Both the position numbers and the translations under genes were made by a program. The notes under the pieces were generated by a model. It saw only the letters and a list, made by a program, of their open reading frames with translations, did no database searches and had not been told where the DNA came from. Positions 34,820 through 43,676 of a stretch of 64,000 bases of DNA are shown piece after piece. This DNA is from Roseibacillus ishigakijimensis (GTDB taxonomy: Bacteria; Verrucomicrobiota; Verrucomicrobiia; Verrucomicrobiales; Akkermansiaceae). The DNA lies in NCBI RefSeq assembly GCF_016595415.1, contig NZ_JAENIO010000003.1, positions 124,001-188,000 of the forward strand. Reading direction: 5' to 3'. Numbering within the stretch: the first letter of the stretch is position 1; every line of letters starts with the position of its first letter.

Positions 34820-35098
34820 TTACTTGAATTCGGCGAATTTGCGCTCGTAAAAGGTTTCCTCGTCTTCGCTGGCGTCGCGGGCGGCCACCACCCGGACTTT
34901 TTTGCCATCGGTGGAAAAGGCGAGGAAGAGGTGGCGGTTGGCGATGGACTTGCCGATGGCGTAGAAGCGCGACTCTCCGTCGGCGCGATCATTTTCCGGC
35001 AGAAGTCGGACCGCAAAGGGATCTTCCAAGGCCTCCTCGATTTCGCGGGGCTTGATCGTTTTGGTGTCAAAGGAGACGTCTAGAATATCGAGTTCCAT
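34820..35098 (-). CDS. BrnT-family ribonuclease toxin
   Basis: The 92-aa protein matches BrnT-type type II toxins: SFDTKTIKPREIEEALEDPFAV, then ESRFYAIGKSIANRHLFLAFS, then VRVVAARDASEDEETFYERKF. These keep the order of the family's RelE-like fold and its (R/A)xAs-E-Y C-terminal signature. BrnT toxins are mRNA endonucleases that halt growth. The ATG at 35098 is chosen over a longer frame because family members start close to this point. It is the first gene of the pair and abuts the antitoxin gene. Several His residues of the classical BrnT core (KHGVSF) are missing, so activity could be altered. Confidence 0.82.
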   Translation of the reverse strand: MELDILDVSFDTKTIKPREIEEALEDPFAVRLLPENDRADGESRFYAIGKSIANRHLFLAFSTDGKKVRVVAARDASEDEETFYERKFAEFK

Positions 35099-35246
35099 GG
35101 CTGCGGGGGGAAGGTGTCGCCGGATGCCTCCGCCATCAAGGCAAAAGGTGGACAGCTCGTCTTCCTTGGCCATTCCGCTGGCTACTTTTCTGTTCCGCCC
35201 CCCCTTTTCCTTTTTCAAGTTTGGCCGGAGGTGCCATGGTGCCGCC

Positions 35247-36104
35247 ATGGCAAAAATTGCGCTGATTCAAGGCGAAAACAAGGGTTCGCGGGAGGAGAAT
35301 GTGGCTTGGACGGTGGAGCAAATCCGGCGTGCGGCGGCAGAGGGAGCGGAAATTGTCTGCACGCAGGAATTATTTACCACCAGCTATTTTTGCACGGTGG
35401 AGGATCCGGATTTGTTTGATTTGGCGGAGTCGATACCGGGGGAGACGACTGAGGCGTTGTGCGAGGTGGCCGCTCTCTGTGGGGTGGTGGTGGTGGGAGC
35501 GCTCTTCGAACGGCGGGCGGCCGGGGTCTACCACAATACCGCCGTGGTGATTGATGCCGATGGTTCGCTTCTGGGGACTTATCGCAAGAATCACATTCCA
35601 CAGGATCCTGGTTTTGAAGAGAAATTTTATTTCACTCCCGGGGATCAGGGTTACCCGGTTTGGAAAACGAAATTTGGCACTATCGGGGTCTTGATCTGTT
35701 GGGACCAGTGGTTCCCGGAAGGGGCGCGACTGATGGCGCTGGCAGGGGCGGAGATCCTCTTTTATCCCACCGCCATTGGTTGGTTGCCGGAGGAAAAGGA
35801 GGAGCTTGGCGCGGGTCAACACCATGCCTGGCAGACCGTGCAGTGTGGTCATGCGGTGGCCAATGGTTGCTACGTGGCGGCGATCAATCGGGTGGGCCGC
35901 GAGGACGGCACCGAGTTTTGGGGGCAGAGTTTTGTCAGCGACTTCATGGGGCGGGTGGTGGCCCGGGGCTCGGTGGATCAGTGCGAGATCGTGACGGTGG
36001 ATTGTGATCGGCAGGCCTTGGAGGATCATCGCCGCTGGTGGCCATTCTTCCGGGATCGGCGCATCGAGACTTACCGCGATCTGGGCCAGCGGTGGCTGGG
36101 TTAG
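35247..36104 (+). CDS. aguB: N-carbamoylputrescine amidase (nitrilase superfamily)
   Basis: The 285-aa enzyme converts N-carbamoylputrescine to putrescine, CO2 and ammonia in the agmatine route to polyamines. The nitrilase triad is visible: E41 (CTQELF), K114 (YRKNHIP) and C151 (LICWDQWFPE). The blocks GTYRKNHIPQDPGFEEKFYFTPG, PTAIGW and AAINRVGRE are typical of AguB rather than general omega-amidases. The ATG at 35247 sits at the usual family start (MAKIALIQ). It is divergent from brnT and convergent with argF. Confidence 0.93.
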   Translation: MAKIALIQGENKGSREENVAWTVEQIRRAAAEGAEIVCTQELFTTSYFCTVEDPDLFDLAESIPGETTEALCEVAALCGVVVVGALFERRAAGVYHNTAVVIDADGSLLGTYRKNHIPQDPGFEEKFYFTPGDQGYPVWKTKFGTIGVLICWDQWFPEGARLMALAGAEILFYPTAIGWLPEEKEELGAGQHHAWQTVQCGHAVANGCYVAAINRVGREDGTEFWGQSFVSDFMGRVVARGSVDQCEIVTVDCDRQALEDHRRWWPFFRDRRIETYRDLGQRWLG

Positions 36105-36235
36105 GAAAAAGAGGCGGCGGGCCTGCCGGGCCACAACCGCTTGTCATTTTGAGGGGAAAGACCTGCCTCCCGATCGCTCTGGGGATTTGCCCCGATTCGA
36201 TTCGCCAGGGGGAGTGACGGGTCTGGGCTTATCCG

Positions 36236-37132
36236 CTATCTGGCGAGGGTGGCGAGGACCGCCTTTTGGGCATGGAGTCGGTTCTCTGCTTGCTGGAAGA
36301 TGACTTCGGCCTGTTTTTCCAGAACATCTTCGGTGATTTCTTTTCCCCGGTAGGCGGGCAGGCAGTGGAGGACGAGGTGTCCTTCACTCGCTCCCGAGAG
36401 GAGGTTTTCATTGACCTGATAGGGCCCGAAGAGGGCCTCCTTCTCAGTTTGACCCTCCTGGCCCATGGAGAGCCAGACATCGGTATTGATGACGGAAGCG
36501 CCTTGCACGGCGGCGGCGGCATCGGTGCCCACGCTCACATTGGGAGCGTCCAGCTTGGCGAGGAAATCCGCAGGCGGGAGGTATTCCTGCGGGCCGGCCA
36601 CCGCCAGTTCGAAGCCGAGGTGTTTGGCGGCCCACATCCAGGAGATGGTCATGTTGGAGAAGCCGTCACCGATGAAGGCGACCTTTTGCCCCTCCCAAGT
36701 GCCCAGGCGCTCGCGAATGGTCAGTAGATCGGCCAGAATCTGGCAGGGATGCTCGTCATCGGTCAGGGCATTGATGGTGGGGATTTTGCTGAAGGCGGCA
36801 AATTCCACGACATCTTCCTGGGCAAAGGTTCGAATGATGGCTCCATGCACCATGCGGCCGAGAACCCGGGCGGTGTCTTTGATGGGTTCGCCACGACCGA
36901 GCTGAATCTCGGTCTTGGACAAGAACATGGGAGCGCCTCCCAGCTCGCGCACTCCGACCTCGAAGGAAGCCCGGGTGCGGGTGGAAGCTTTGGTGAAGAT
37001 CAGTGCCCACGTTTGCCCGGCAAGAGGTTGGCTGGGGTGGCGACCGCGGGTGGCTTTCATCTCGACCGCGAGATCGATGAGTTCGCTGAGCTGAGCCGCT
37101 GAAAGTTCTTCGATGGACAAAAGATTGTTCAT
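36236..37132 (-). CDS. argF: Ornithine carbamoyltransferase
   Basis: This 298-aa cytoplasmic enzyme makes citrulline from ornithine and carbamoyl phosphate in arginine biosynthesis. The carbamoyl-phosphate loop S50-T-R-T-R is intact. The later motifs DDEHPCQILADLLT and HCLPAYRGKEI mark an OTCase rather than an aspartate or acetylornithine carbamoyltransferase. The ATG at 37132 (MNNLLSIEELS) is the natural start. No other arg genes are adjacent. Confidence 0.95.
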   Translation of the reverse strand: MNNLLSIEELSAAQLSELIDLAVEMKATRGRHPSQPLAGQTWALIFTKASTRTRASFEVGVRELGGAPMFLSKTEIQLGRGEPIKDTARVLGRMVHGAIIRTFAQEDVVEFAAFSKIPTINALTDDEHPCQILADLLTIRERLGTWEGQKVAFIGDGFSNMTISWMWAAKHLGFELAVAGPQEYLPPADFLAKLDAPNVSVGTDAAAAVQGASVINTDVWLSMGQEGQTEKEALFGPYQVNENLLSGASEGHLVLHCLPAYRGKEITEDVLEKQAEVIFQQAENRLHAQKAVLATLAR

Positions 37133-37268
37133 AAATTGGGGAAGGGAAAGGAAGGAGGGACCATGGCGGATGGCGGGGACAGAAGCAAGAACTAGTGACC
37201 TTTGTCCCCCAGGAAGGGAGGGGGAGCTCCGGGAGGTCGCCAAGATTCCGCAGTGGGGCGGGAGGGAC

Positions 37269-39530
37269 TCAGTGGAGAAAGCCGGCCAGCTTTTCGAGCA
37301 GGCGTCCGCTGTTGAAGTAGATTTCCTCGTTGACCGTGCGGGGATTGTAGCGGGCGTCGGGGTCGTAGGAGGGCCGGTCGGCGAACTCGGCTTGCACGGC
37401 CCGGCGATAGGAGGAGGGGTCGGGGGCGGTCCTGCGGTAGGAATCGCGGTAGAGCCCGATTTCGGTAAAGGGAATCGCTGGCATGGAGAGGCCTGCTCCA
37501 GCCCGGGGGCGAAAGTCCAGATTGGCCGGGTTCATGAAGAGGGAGAGCGGCACTTCTTCATTGCCCTCGCTTTTGATGAAGGGGACTTCAGCGATGTCCT
37601 TTACTCCTTTTTCGCCACTGCCCGTGCGGTATTCGATATTGCGCCAGTTCCCGGCAAAACGATTGTCCACGAACTCACATTCAATGGGATAGAATCTCAT
37701 CCGTTCTTGGTTCATGATTTTGGCAAAGAGCGGGTAACGGCTGATCCAAGGCTCCTTGTTCCAGCCCTCGTCCCCCACCACACGTTCGGTGCGCCAAATG
37801 GCATCGCCCTTGTCACCGCGCTTCAGCTCCCCCTTCTCGTAGCGGGCGATGTCGCGGTAGCCGCGTTCGGCGTAGGCCTCGGTATTGTAGATGCCGATGT
37901 AGCCTTGCAGGAAGAGATTGCCCCGGACCCGGTGACCGGCCCCGCCATTGATGAGGACCGCGCGGTGGGCGGCTTTGTAGAAGATGTTTTCTGCGATGGT
38001 CTCGCCCTGGTCTCCGTCATCGGGATAAACGCCCCCGCGGGGATGGGCCTCGGGGAGACACATGAGGTGGTGGAGGAAGTTGTGTTGGATAACGTTGCCC
38101 CAGCTCCAACGCGAAGCCCCGCTGTAGATGGCCCCGCCGTCGCCCTCTTCGAAGCCGATATTGAAGAGTTCGTTGCGTTCGATGAGGTGGTCGCAATCGC
38201 CGAAGACGACCACTTGGCCGGGGAAGTGATGGATGAGATTGTTGCGGAAGACCTGGCCCACGCCCCGGATGCTGACCCGGCCATAGAAATCGGCGGCTTC
38301 AATCTGGGTGAAGTGGCAGTTTTTGGCAAAGTGGCCGGAGGGGGTGAGGGTCTTGACGGTGCCTCCGGAGAGGGTGAGGTGGTGGGGGAGGTCGTAGAGA
38401 TCACAGGAAAGAAGTCCGCACGATTGGCCGCCCTCGATAATGACTCCCGGGCGGGTGGAATTGCGAATGGTGCAGCCCGCGAGGACGACGTCGTGGCTCC
38501 CGGAAATGCTGACGAGGGCCTTTCCCTGACCCACGCCTTCGAAGACGAGCCCCTCCAGTGAGAGGCGGCACGCTCCCCGGGTTTCCACGATGGCCGGCCC
38601 CTGCCAAATGCTGAGGCGGGACCCGGCGGAGAGGGGGCGGGGGGGAAGGAAGTAAAGCCGGGCGGTAGGCTCGTCGTAGTAGAATTCTCCAGGCTGGTCC
38701 AGCTCGCACAAGAGATTGGTGACGCGCAAACGGCGGGGAACCGCCTTGCCTCCCAGGACTCCGTAGCGGCTGGAATCGGCCAGCTGGATGACGCCTTCTT
38801 GGATATTGGCGATGGGGTGGGTCTCGCGATACCAATCGTGGCTCAAGTAACCGGTGACGAGGGCCACCCGGCGATCCTGTAGCTCCTTTTCCCAAGCCGA
38901 GAGATCCTTGTCAAGAAGGGTGAACTTGCCGCCAATGGGTTGATCGAGAGTCCAGCGGGGCGGGGCCCCCTGGGTGCGGCCCTGAGCATAGACGGCGCCC
39001 TTGGCGAGCACTCGATCGATGTGGCCGAAGCCCACATTAGGGTAGGTGGCAACGGTCATCATCTTGCCATCCAGGCTGCAGCGCATCCCTCTTTTGGCCA
39101 GAGCCTGGTGCAGGCCTTTATCGGTCACGGGTAGGGAGTAAACCTGGCCCCGGGCAGTCGGGTGGAGTTTGGCGAGTTCTTCTTCTTTCTCCACAGGCTG
39201 GGCCTCGGAAAGCGGCAAGGTGAGTCCGGCATCGAAGACGGGGACTTCCCCGGCCACGGCGCGGAAGCGGATGGGGTTCTCGGCCGTGCCGGCCAGCCCG
39301 GGGCCGAAAACGGCGGTCTCGCTGACGGGATAGTGACCACCCTGAATCCAGATCGTGATGGCTTCCTCCCCGACGGGCGCCTCTTGGAGGGCCCGGGCGG
39401 CTCCGGCGAGGGTGGCCAGGGGTTGCTCGCGGGTGCCGGGATGGCGGTCGTCCCCTTGGGGCGAGAGGAAAAGTTCGTGAGCGGGGCAGGTGAGGAGAGA
39501 AAGCAGGAGGCAACTGGTGAGGAACTTCAT
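37269..39530 (-). CDS. Secreted right-handed parallel beta-helix protein
   Basis: The 753-aa protein starts at ATG 39530 with a signal peptide (MKFLTSCLLLSLLTCPAHE). An opening LSPQGDDRHPGTREQPLATLAGA block is typical of DUF1565-like/polysaccharide-lyase beta-helix proteins. A solenoid with repeating V-I-G-N coils follows (for example LIHHFPGQVVVFGDCDHLIERNELFNIG and AENIFYKAAHRAVLINGGAGHRVRGNLF). Homologous folds include chondroitinase B-like lyases and alginate epimerases, so uronate-containing glycans are likely targets. No catalytic residues could be fixed. It diverges from the oxidase gene at 39690. Confidence 0.8.
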   Translation of the reverse strand: MKFLTSCLLLSLLTCPAHELFLSPQGDDRHPGTREQPLATLAGAARALQEAPVGEEAITIWIQGGHYPVSETAVFGPGLAGTAENPIRFRAVAGEVPVFDAGLTLPLSEAQPVEKEEELAKLHPTARGQVYSLPVTDKGLHQALAKRGMRCSLDGKMMTVATYPNVGFGHIDRVLAKGAVYAQGRTQGAPPRWTLDQPIGGKFTLLDKDLSAWEKELQDRRVALVTGYLSHDWYRETHPIANIQEGVIQLADSSRYGVLGGKAVPRRLRVTNLLCELDQPGEFYYDEPTARLYFLPPRPLSAGSRLSIWQGPAIVETRGACRLSLEGLVFEGVGQGKALVSISGSHDVVLAGCTIRNSTRPGVIIEGGQSCGLLSCDLYDLPHHLTLSGGTVKTLTPSGHFAKNCHFTQIEAADFYGRVSIRGVGQVFRNNLIHHFPGQVVVFGDCDHLIERNELFNIGFEEGDGGAIYSGASRWSWGNVIQHNFLHHLMCLPEAHPRGGVYPDDGDQGETIAENIFYKAAHRAVLINGGAGHRVRGNLFLQGYIGIYNTEAYAERGYRDIARYEKGELKRGDKGDAIWRTERVVGDEGWNKEPWISRYPLFAKIMNQERMRFYPIECEFVDNRFAGNWRNIEYRTGSGEKGVKDIAEVPFIKSEGNEEVPLSLFMNPANLDFRPRAGAGLSMPAIPFTEIGLYRDSYRRTAPDPSSYRRAVQAEFADRPSYDPDARYNPRTVNEEIYFNSGRLLEKLAGFLH

Positions 39531-39689
39531 AGCTGGGCGCGTGGCGTGATGGCCTGCCTTTTCACGTCCGTAGAGAGGGCAAATTGCCTGCCCAATGCCC
39601 AAAAAATGACGTTTTCGCGAGGGGATGGACGGCAATTTTTTACGGCTTTTTCCGTATCTTTTCATTGTCGCTGGGGCGATGCTAGGAAG

Positions 39690-40874
39690 ATGAAACGACG
39701 AGAGGCTTTGACATTGGCCGCAGGAGGGCTCGGCTTGGCAGCGGGGTGCCGCAAGAAAGAAGAAAACCCTCCTCCCATGCCGGGGGAAAGCCGGTCGGTG
39801 GAAGGGCCTGCGAGTGAAGCTCCCGAAGGCTGGGACTTGGAGCCGGTGCGGGTGGAGCGAGCGCGGCAGATCCGGACGGTGGTGGGCTTGCGGCCCTTCC
39901 GCCCGGCTGGCTTTGTGGTGCGGCGGGAAGAGCGCGGAGAGAAGGTGCTGATCCATAATTACGGTCATGGCGGAGGGGGAATGTCTCTCTCCTGGGGTTC
40001 GGCTCATCTTGCCTGTCGAGAGGCCGGGGACCTGGCCGGGCGCTCTTGTGCCGTGGTTGGCGGAGGGGTGATGGGCTTGAGCACGGCCCGACTGCTGCAG
40101 CAGCGGGGCGCGCAGGTGACGCTCTATACCCGGGCTCTGCCACCGGAGACCACCTCCAATATCGCGGGCGCGCAATGGTGGCCGGTCTCTGTTTTTGACG
40201 GGAGCCGCCGCAGTGAGTCTTTTGGCCGCCAATTTGTCGAGGCGGCGCACTTTGCCCACCGCTATTTCCAGAATCTCGTGGGTCCTCAGTGGGGGGTGCG
40301 CTGGTTGCCGAACTACTACCTGAGCAATCGCGCCCCGGCCAATGGCTGGATCGATGGACCTGGCGGGGTCTTGCACGACCTGCAAGTGGGGTTCCGCGAT
40401 TTCGCTCCCGGGGAGCATCTGTTCCCCTCCGCTTATGTGCGGCGTTTTCATTCCATGCTCATCGAGCCCGCCACCTATCTCGCCCGCTTGCTGGCAGAAG
40501 TGCAGGGAACAGGGGCCAGGGTGGTGGTGCGCGATTTCACCAGCGCGGATGAAGTCCTCGCCTTGCCGGAGGCCCTTATTTTCAACTGCACGGGACTCGG
40601 GGCCGGGCCGCTCTTTGGAGACGGGGAATTGATGCCCATCCGGGGGCAGCTCTGCGTGCTACTGCCGCAGCAGGAGGTGAACTACAATTTGATTAGTGGG
40701 CTCCATTACATGTTTCCCCGCGCGGATGGGGTCATTTTGGGCGGAACTTACGACCGGGGTCGTCAGGATTTGCCGCCCGATAGCGGGGATAGCGATCGCA
40801 TCTTGGCCGGGCACGAGGCGATCTTCCGGCAATTTGGTGAGAACCTGGCCGCTTACCGTCGACAGCTGGGGTGA
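39690..40874 (+). CDS. FAD-dependent D-amino-acid-oxidase-like lipoprotein, circularly permuted
   Basis: The 394-aa protein begins at ATG 39690 behind a good AGGAAG ribosome site. Residues 1-20 carry an RR pair and a lipobox (LAAGC20), so a Tat-exported lipoprotein is likely. The FAD-binding Rossmann motif is G124-G-G126-VM-G129, followed by the DAAO-like TTSNIAGAQWWP. Later blocks are NCTGLGAGPLFGD, IRGQLCVLLP and GVILGGTYDRG. The normally C-terminal DAAO block (GLRPFRPAGF, then HNYGHGGGGMSLSWG) lies at residues 66-103, ahead of the Rossmann motif. The frame is unbroken. Flavin oxidation of a D-amino acid or other amine is predicted; substrate unknown. ADH and SDR genes follow on the same strand. 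Confidence 0.85.
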   Translation: MKRREALTLAAGGLGLAAGCRKKEENPPPMPGESRSVEGPASEAPEGWDLEPVRVERARQIRTVVGLRPFRPAGFVVRREERGEKVLIHNYGHGGGGMSLSWGSAHLACREAGDLAGRSCAVVGGGVMGLSTARLLQQRGAQVTLYTRALPPETTSNIAGAQWWPVSVFDGSRRSESFGRQFVEAAHFAHRYFQNLVGPQWGVRWLPNYYLSNRAPANGWIDGPGGVLHDLQVGFRDFAPGEHLFPSAYVRRFHSMLIEPATYLARLLAEVQGTGARVVVRDFTSADEVLALPEALIFNCTGLGAGPLFGDGELMPIRGQLCVLLPQQEVNYNLISGLHYMFPRADGVILGGTYDRGRQDLPPDSGDSDRILAGHEAIFRQFGENLAAYRRQLG

Positions 40875-40922
40875 GGGGACAATTTCTTGGCCTTCCGACT
40901 CACGATCGCGTAGCAATGAGGC

Positions 40923-41930
40923 ATGAAAGCCCTCGAACTTTCCGCTCCCTCCCGCTTCACTGTGGTCGAAAGGCCTGACCTGCAGCCTGGTCCCGGGGAG
41001 GTCGTGCTTGCCGTGCAGGCCTGTGGCATTTGTGGAAGCGACTTGCATGGAATGGATGGCCGCACGGGTCGGCGCATTCCCCCCGTGGTCATGGGGCATG
41101 AGGCGAGTGGGGTGATTGCGGCTCTCGGCCCGGGGGTGGACGACTGGCAGGTGGGCGATCGGGTGACCTTCGATTCCACGGTCTGGTGTGGGGAATGTGG
41201 CTACTGCCGGGCGGGACGGGTCAATCTTTGCGACCAGAGGCAGGTGGTGGGGGTCTCTTGTGCGGAATTCCATCGCGATGGGGCTTTTGCCGAACAAGTG
41301 GTCCTTCCCGCGCGGATTCTCCATTCCTTGCCTGCCGGGCTCTCCTTCGCGGAGGCCGCTTTTGCCGAGCCGGTGGGGGTGGCTCTCCACGCGCTGCGGC
41401 GGGCGGGCTCGGTGCGGGAGAAGGAAGTTCTTGTCATCGGGGCCGGTCTCATCGGATTGCTCCTCATCCAGGCTCTCGCCAGCGAGGGGGCGGTGGTCAC
41501 GGCGGTGGATCAAGACCAGTCGCGGCTTGAGCTGGCCATGGAGCTGGGAGCGCAGAAGGTCTCCTTGCCGGATGAGTTCGCGGGTAGCGATTTTGATCTC
41601 GCCTTTGAAGTCGTCGGCATCGCGCCCACCGTGGCTTTGGCGGTGAAATCTTTGGTCAAAGGCGGCCGCTTGGTCTTGGTGGGCAATTTGTCGCCGGAGG
41701 TTCCGCTGCCCTTGCAAGCCGTCGTCACCCGGGAGCTTGACGTTCTCGGTTCCTGCGCGATCGCGGGCGAGTATCCAGCGGCCCTGGAAGCGATTGCTAG
41801 TGGTGCGATCCGGGTGCAGCCGCTGATTTCGGCCTCCTTCTCGCTGGGCGAAGGGGCTCGGGCCTTTGCCGCGGCGGGGGAGAAGGGCGCCCTCAAGGTC
41901 ATGGTCACTCCGGCAGCAGAGATTTTATGA
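40923..41930 (+). CDS. Zinc-dependent alcohol/polyol dehydrogenase
   Basis: A 335-aa medium-chain dehydrogenase using NAD(P). Catalytic zinc ligands are C37 (CGICGSD) and H59-E60 (GHEASG). The structural zinc loop has C89, C92, C95 and C103. The Rossmann segment is VIGAGLIGLLL. The sequence is closest in style to sorbitol, threonine or L-idonate dehydrogenases, which oxidise a secondary alcohol to a ketone. Its stop overlaps the SDR start (ATGA at 41927-41930). An IdnD-IdnO-like pair interconverting sugar acids is a reasonable inference. Confidence 0.9.
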   Translation: MKALELSAPSRFTVVERPDLQPGPGEVVLAVQACGICGSDLHGMDGRTGRRIPPVVMGHEASGVIAALGPGVDDWQVGDRVTFDSTVWCGECGYCRAGRVNLCDQRQVVGVSCAEFHRDGAFAEQVVLPARILHSLPAGLSFAEAAFAEPVGVALHALRRAGSVREKEVLVIGAGLIGLLLIQALASEGAVVTAVDQDQSRLELAMELGAQKVSLPDEFAGSDFDLAFEVVGIAPTVALAVKSLVKGGRLVLVGNLSPEVPLPLQAVVTRELDVLGSCAIAGEYPAALEAIASGAIRVQPLISASFSLGEGARAFAAAGEKGALKVMVTPAAEIL

Positions 41931-42712
41931 AGGCATTTGATTTATCAGGAAAGAAGGCGCTCGTCACAGGGGCGAGCCGGGGGTTGGGGAAGGGTTTCGC
42001 TCTCGCCCTGGCGCGGGCTGGAGCCGATGTGGTGGTGACCAGTCGCTCTCTGGACTCTCTGGCTGATACCGTGGCGGCGGTGCAGGACCTCGGTCGGCAG
42101 GCCTGGCCCGTGGCCCTGGATGTGCGCGAGCAGGAGAGCATCACCCAAGCGGTGGCGGAGGCGTGGGAGGTGAGTGGAGGGCTCGATATTCTGGTCAATA
42201 ATGCTGGCTGCAATGTGCGCAAGCCCGCTCTGGAGGTGACTTGGGAGGATTGGAATCTCGTCCACGATACCAATCTGCGCGGGGTTTTCTTCGTGGCCCA
42301 GGCCTGTGCCGCGCGCATGATGGCCCAAGGTCTCGCGGGGCGAATCATCAATATTGGCTCGGTGACTTGTGTCAATGGCTATGCCGGGCTGGCTCCCTAC
42401 GGAGCGAGCCGGGGCGGGACCAAGCAATTGACGATGAGTCTTGCCGATGACTGGGGACCCCACGGCATCACCGTCAACTGCCTTGCTCCGGGCTGGTTCA
42501 AGACCGCGCAGAATCAGGTGATGTATGAGAATGAGGGCTGGGTGGAGTATCTCACCGATCGCATTCCGCTCAGGCGGCCTGGAGAACCGGGGGACCTTGA
42601 TGGCACCCTGATTTTCCTCGCCAGCGAGGCCAGCGCCTACCTGACGGGGCAGACCCTGTTGGTCGATGGCGGCATCTCGGTGGGCTCGGTGCGGGCCGTG
42701 CCCAAGAAGTGA
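41927..42712 (+). CDS. SDR family oxidoreductase (gluconate 5-dehydrogenase-like)
   Basis: The 261-aa classical short-chain dehydrogenase has the cofactor motif T14-G-A-S-R-G-L-G21, NNAG (91-94) and N116. Catalytic S145 and Y158 are present, but the expected YxxxK lysine is R162 (YGASR), a substitution of a normally essential residue. The motif layout (DVREQES, SVTCVNGYAGLAPYGASRGGTKQLT, NCLAPGWFKT) is like gluconate 5-dehydrogenase and similar polyol enzymes. Translation is coupled to the zinc dehydrogenase gene. Whether it is active should be treated as open. Confidence 0.88.
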   Translation: MKAFDLSGKKALVTGASRGLGKGFALALARAGADVVVTSRSLDSLADTVAAVQDLGRQAWPVALDVREQESITQAVAEAWEVSGGLDILVNNAGCNVRKPALEVTWEDWNLVHDTNLRGVFFVAQACAARMMAQGLAGRIINIGSVTCVNGYAGLAPYGASRGGTKQLTMSLADDWGPHGITVNCLAPGWFKTAQNQVMYENEGWVEYLTDRIPLRRPGEPGDLDGTLIFLASEASAYLTGQTLLVDGGISVGSVRAVPKK

Positions 42713-42791
42713 GCGGACCCGCCCCGCTGCCCGGTGAGGACCCTGCCGCCTTTCCCTTGCTCGGGCTGAGGGAACGTGCCAGTCTCGCGCG

Positions 42792-43670
42792 GTGGCAGAA
42801 CCGCAGAATACCATAGCTCTCGTTTATGATTACGACCAGACCCTGAGCCCGAGCTACATGCAGGACGACGTTCTTTTTCCGCGCTTTGGCATCGATCCCG
42901 AGCAGTTTTGGAAGAAGTGCAACACCCTCGTCACGGAGCAGAGCTGGGACGGGGAGCTGGCCTACATGAAGTGTCTCCTCGACTACCTTGGAATGGACAA
43001 TGTCAGCAATGCGGACCTCTCGGAGCTGGGACGCAATCTGAGCTATTACCCGGGGGTGGATGATCTTTTCGGGGAGATGAATCAAATCTTGCGACCGGAG
43101 CACGAAGCCGCCGGGATCACCATCGAGCACTACATCATTTCTTCGGGATTGAAGGCACTCCTCGATGGCTGCAGCCTCAAGGGCAAGGTGAAGGCCATCT
43201 TCGGTTGCGAATTCGGTGAGAATTCCGACGGCTGCATCGCCTTTCCCAAGCGCACCATCTCGCACACCACCAAGACGCAGTTTCTCTTTCGCATCAACAA
43301 GGGGATGTTGGGCTATGACCAGGATGTCAACGACCACATGCCGCCTGAACAGCGGCCGATTCCCTTTGAAAACATGACCTATATCGGAGACGGGCCGACC
43401 GATGTGCCTTGCTTCACCGTGATGAAAAAGAATGGGGGGCACGCGGTGGCGGTCTACAATCCTCATGATGAAACGCGGCGGAGCTTTCGCAAGTGCTACC
43501 AGCTCTCGGCGCGGGCCGAGCGGGTGAAGCACATTGCCCCGGCCGATTACCGACCCGGCAGCCACCTGCGCTTGCTGCTGGAAGAGATCGTGCTTGGCAT
43601 CGCGGACCGCATCCTCAAGCGCCGGGTCGATGAGCGGACCAATGCAACGGTCTCGGCACCCGGCTTTTAG
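42792..43670 (+). CDS. HAD-superfamily phosphatase-like protein
   Basis: The 292-aa cytoplasmic protein starts at GTG 42792. HAD motif I is D13-Y-D15-Q-T (nucleophile D13 and acid/base D15), motif II is the Ser in YIISSG, and motif IV is YIGDGPTDVPCF. The cap region is helical. This is a phosphoserine-phosphatase-like C1-cap arrangement, but substrate is unknown. It is 79 bases downstream of the SDR gene and may share its transcript. Length and motif spacing match a conserved bacterial family of uncharacterised HAD proteins. Confidence 0.85.
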   Translation: MAEPQNTIALVYDYDQTLSPSYMQDDVLFPRFGIDPEQFWKKCNTLVTEQSWDGELAYMKCLLDYLGMDNVSNADLSELGRNLSYYPGVDDLFGEMNQILRPEHEAAGITIEHYIISSGLKALLDGCSLKGKVKAIFGCEFGENSDGCIAFPKRTISHTTKTQFLFRINKGMLGYDQDVNDHMPPEQRPIPFENMTYIGDGPTDVPCFTVMKKNGGHAVAVYNPHDETRRSFRKCYQLSARAERVKHIAPADYRPGSHLRLLLEEIVLGIADRILKRRVDERTNATVSAPGF

Positions 43671-43676
43671 GAAGAG

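Noticed and set aside
39162-39689. Long N-terminal extension of the oxidase frame
   Set aside because: It overlaps the 5' half of the beta-helix gene on the other strand; the ATG at 39690 has a ribosome site and a lipoprotein signal.
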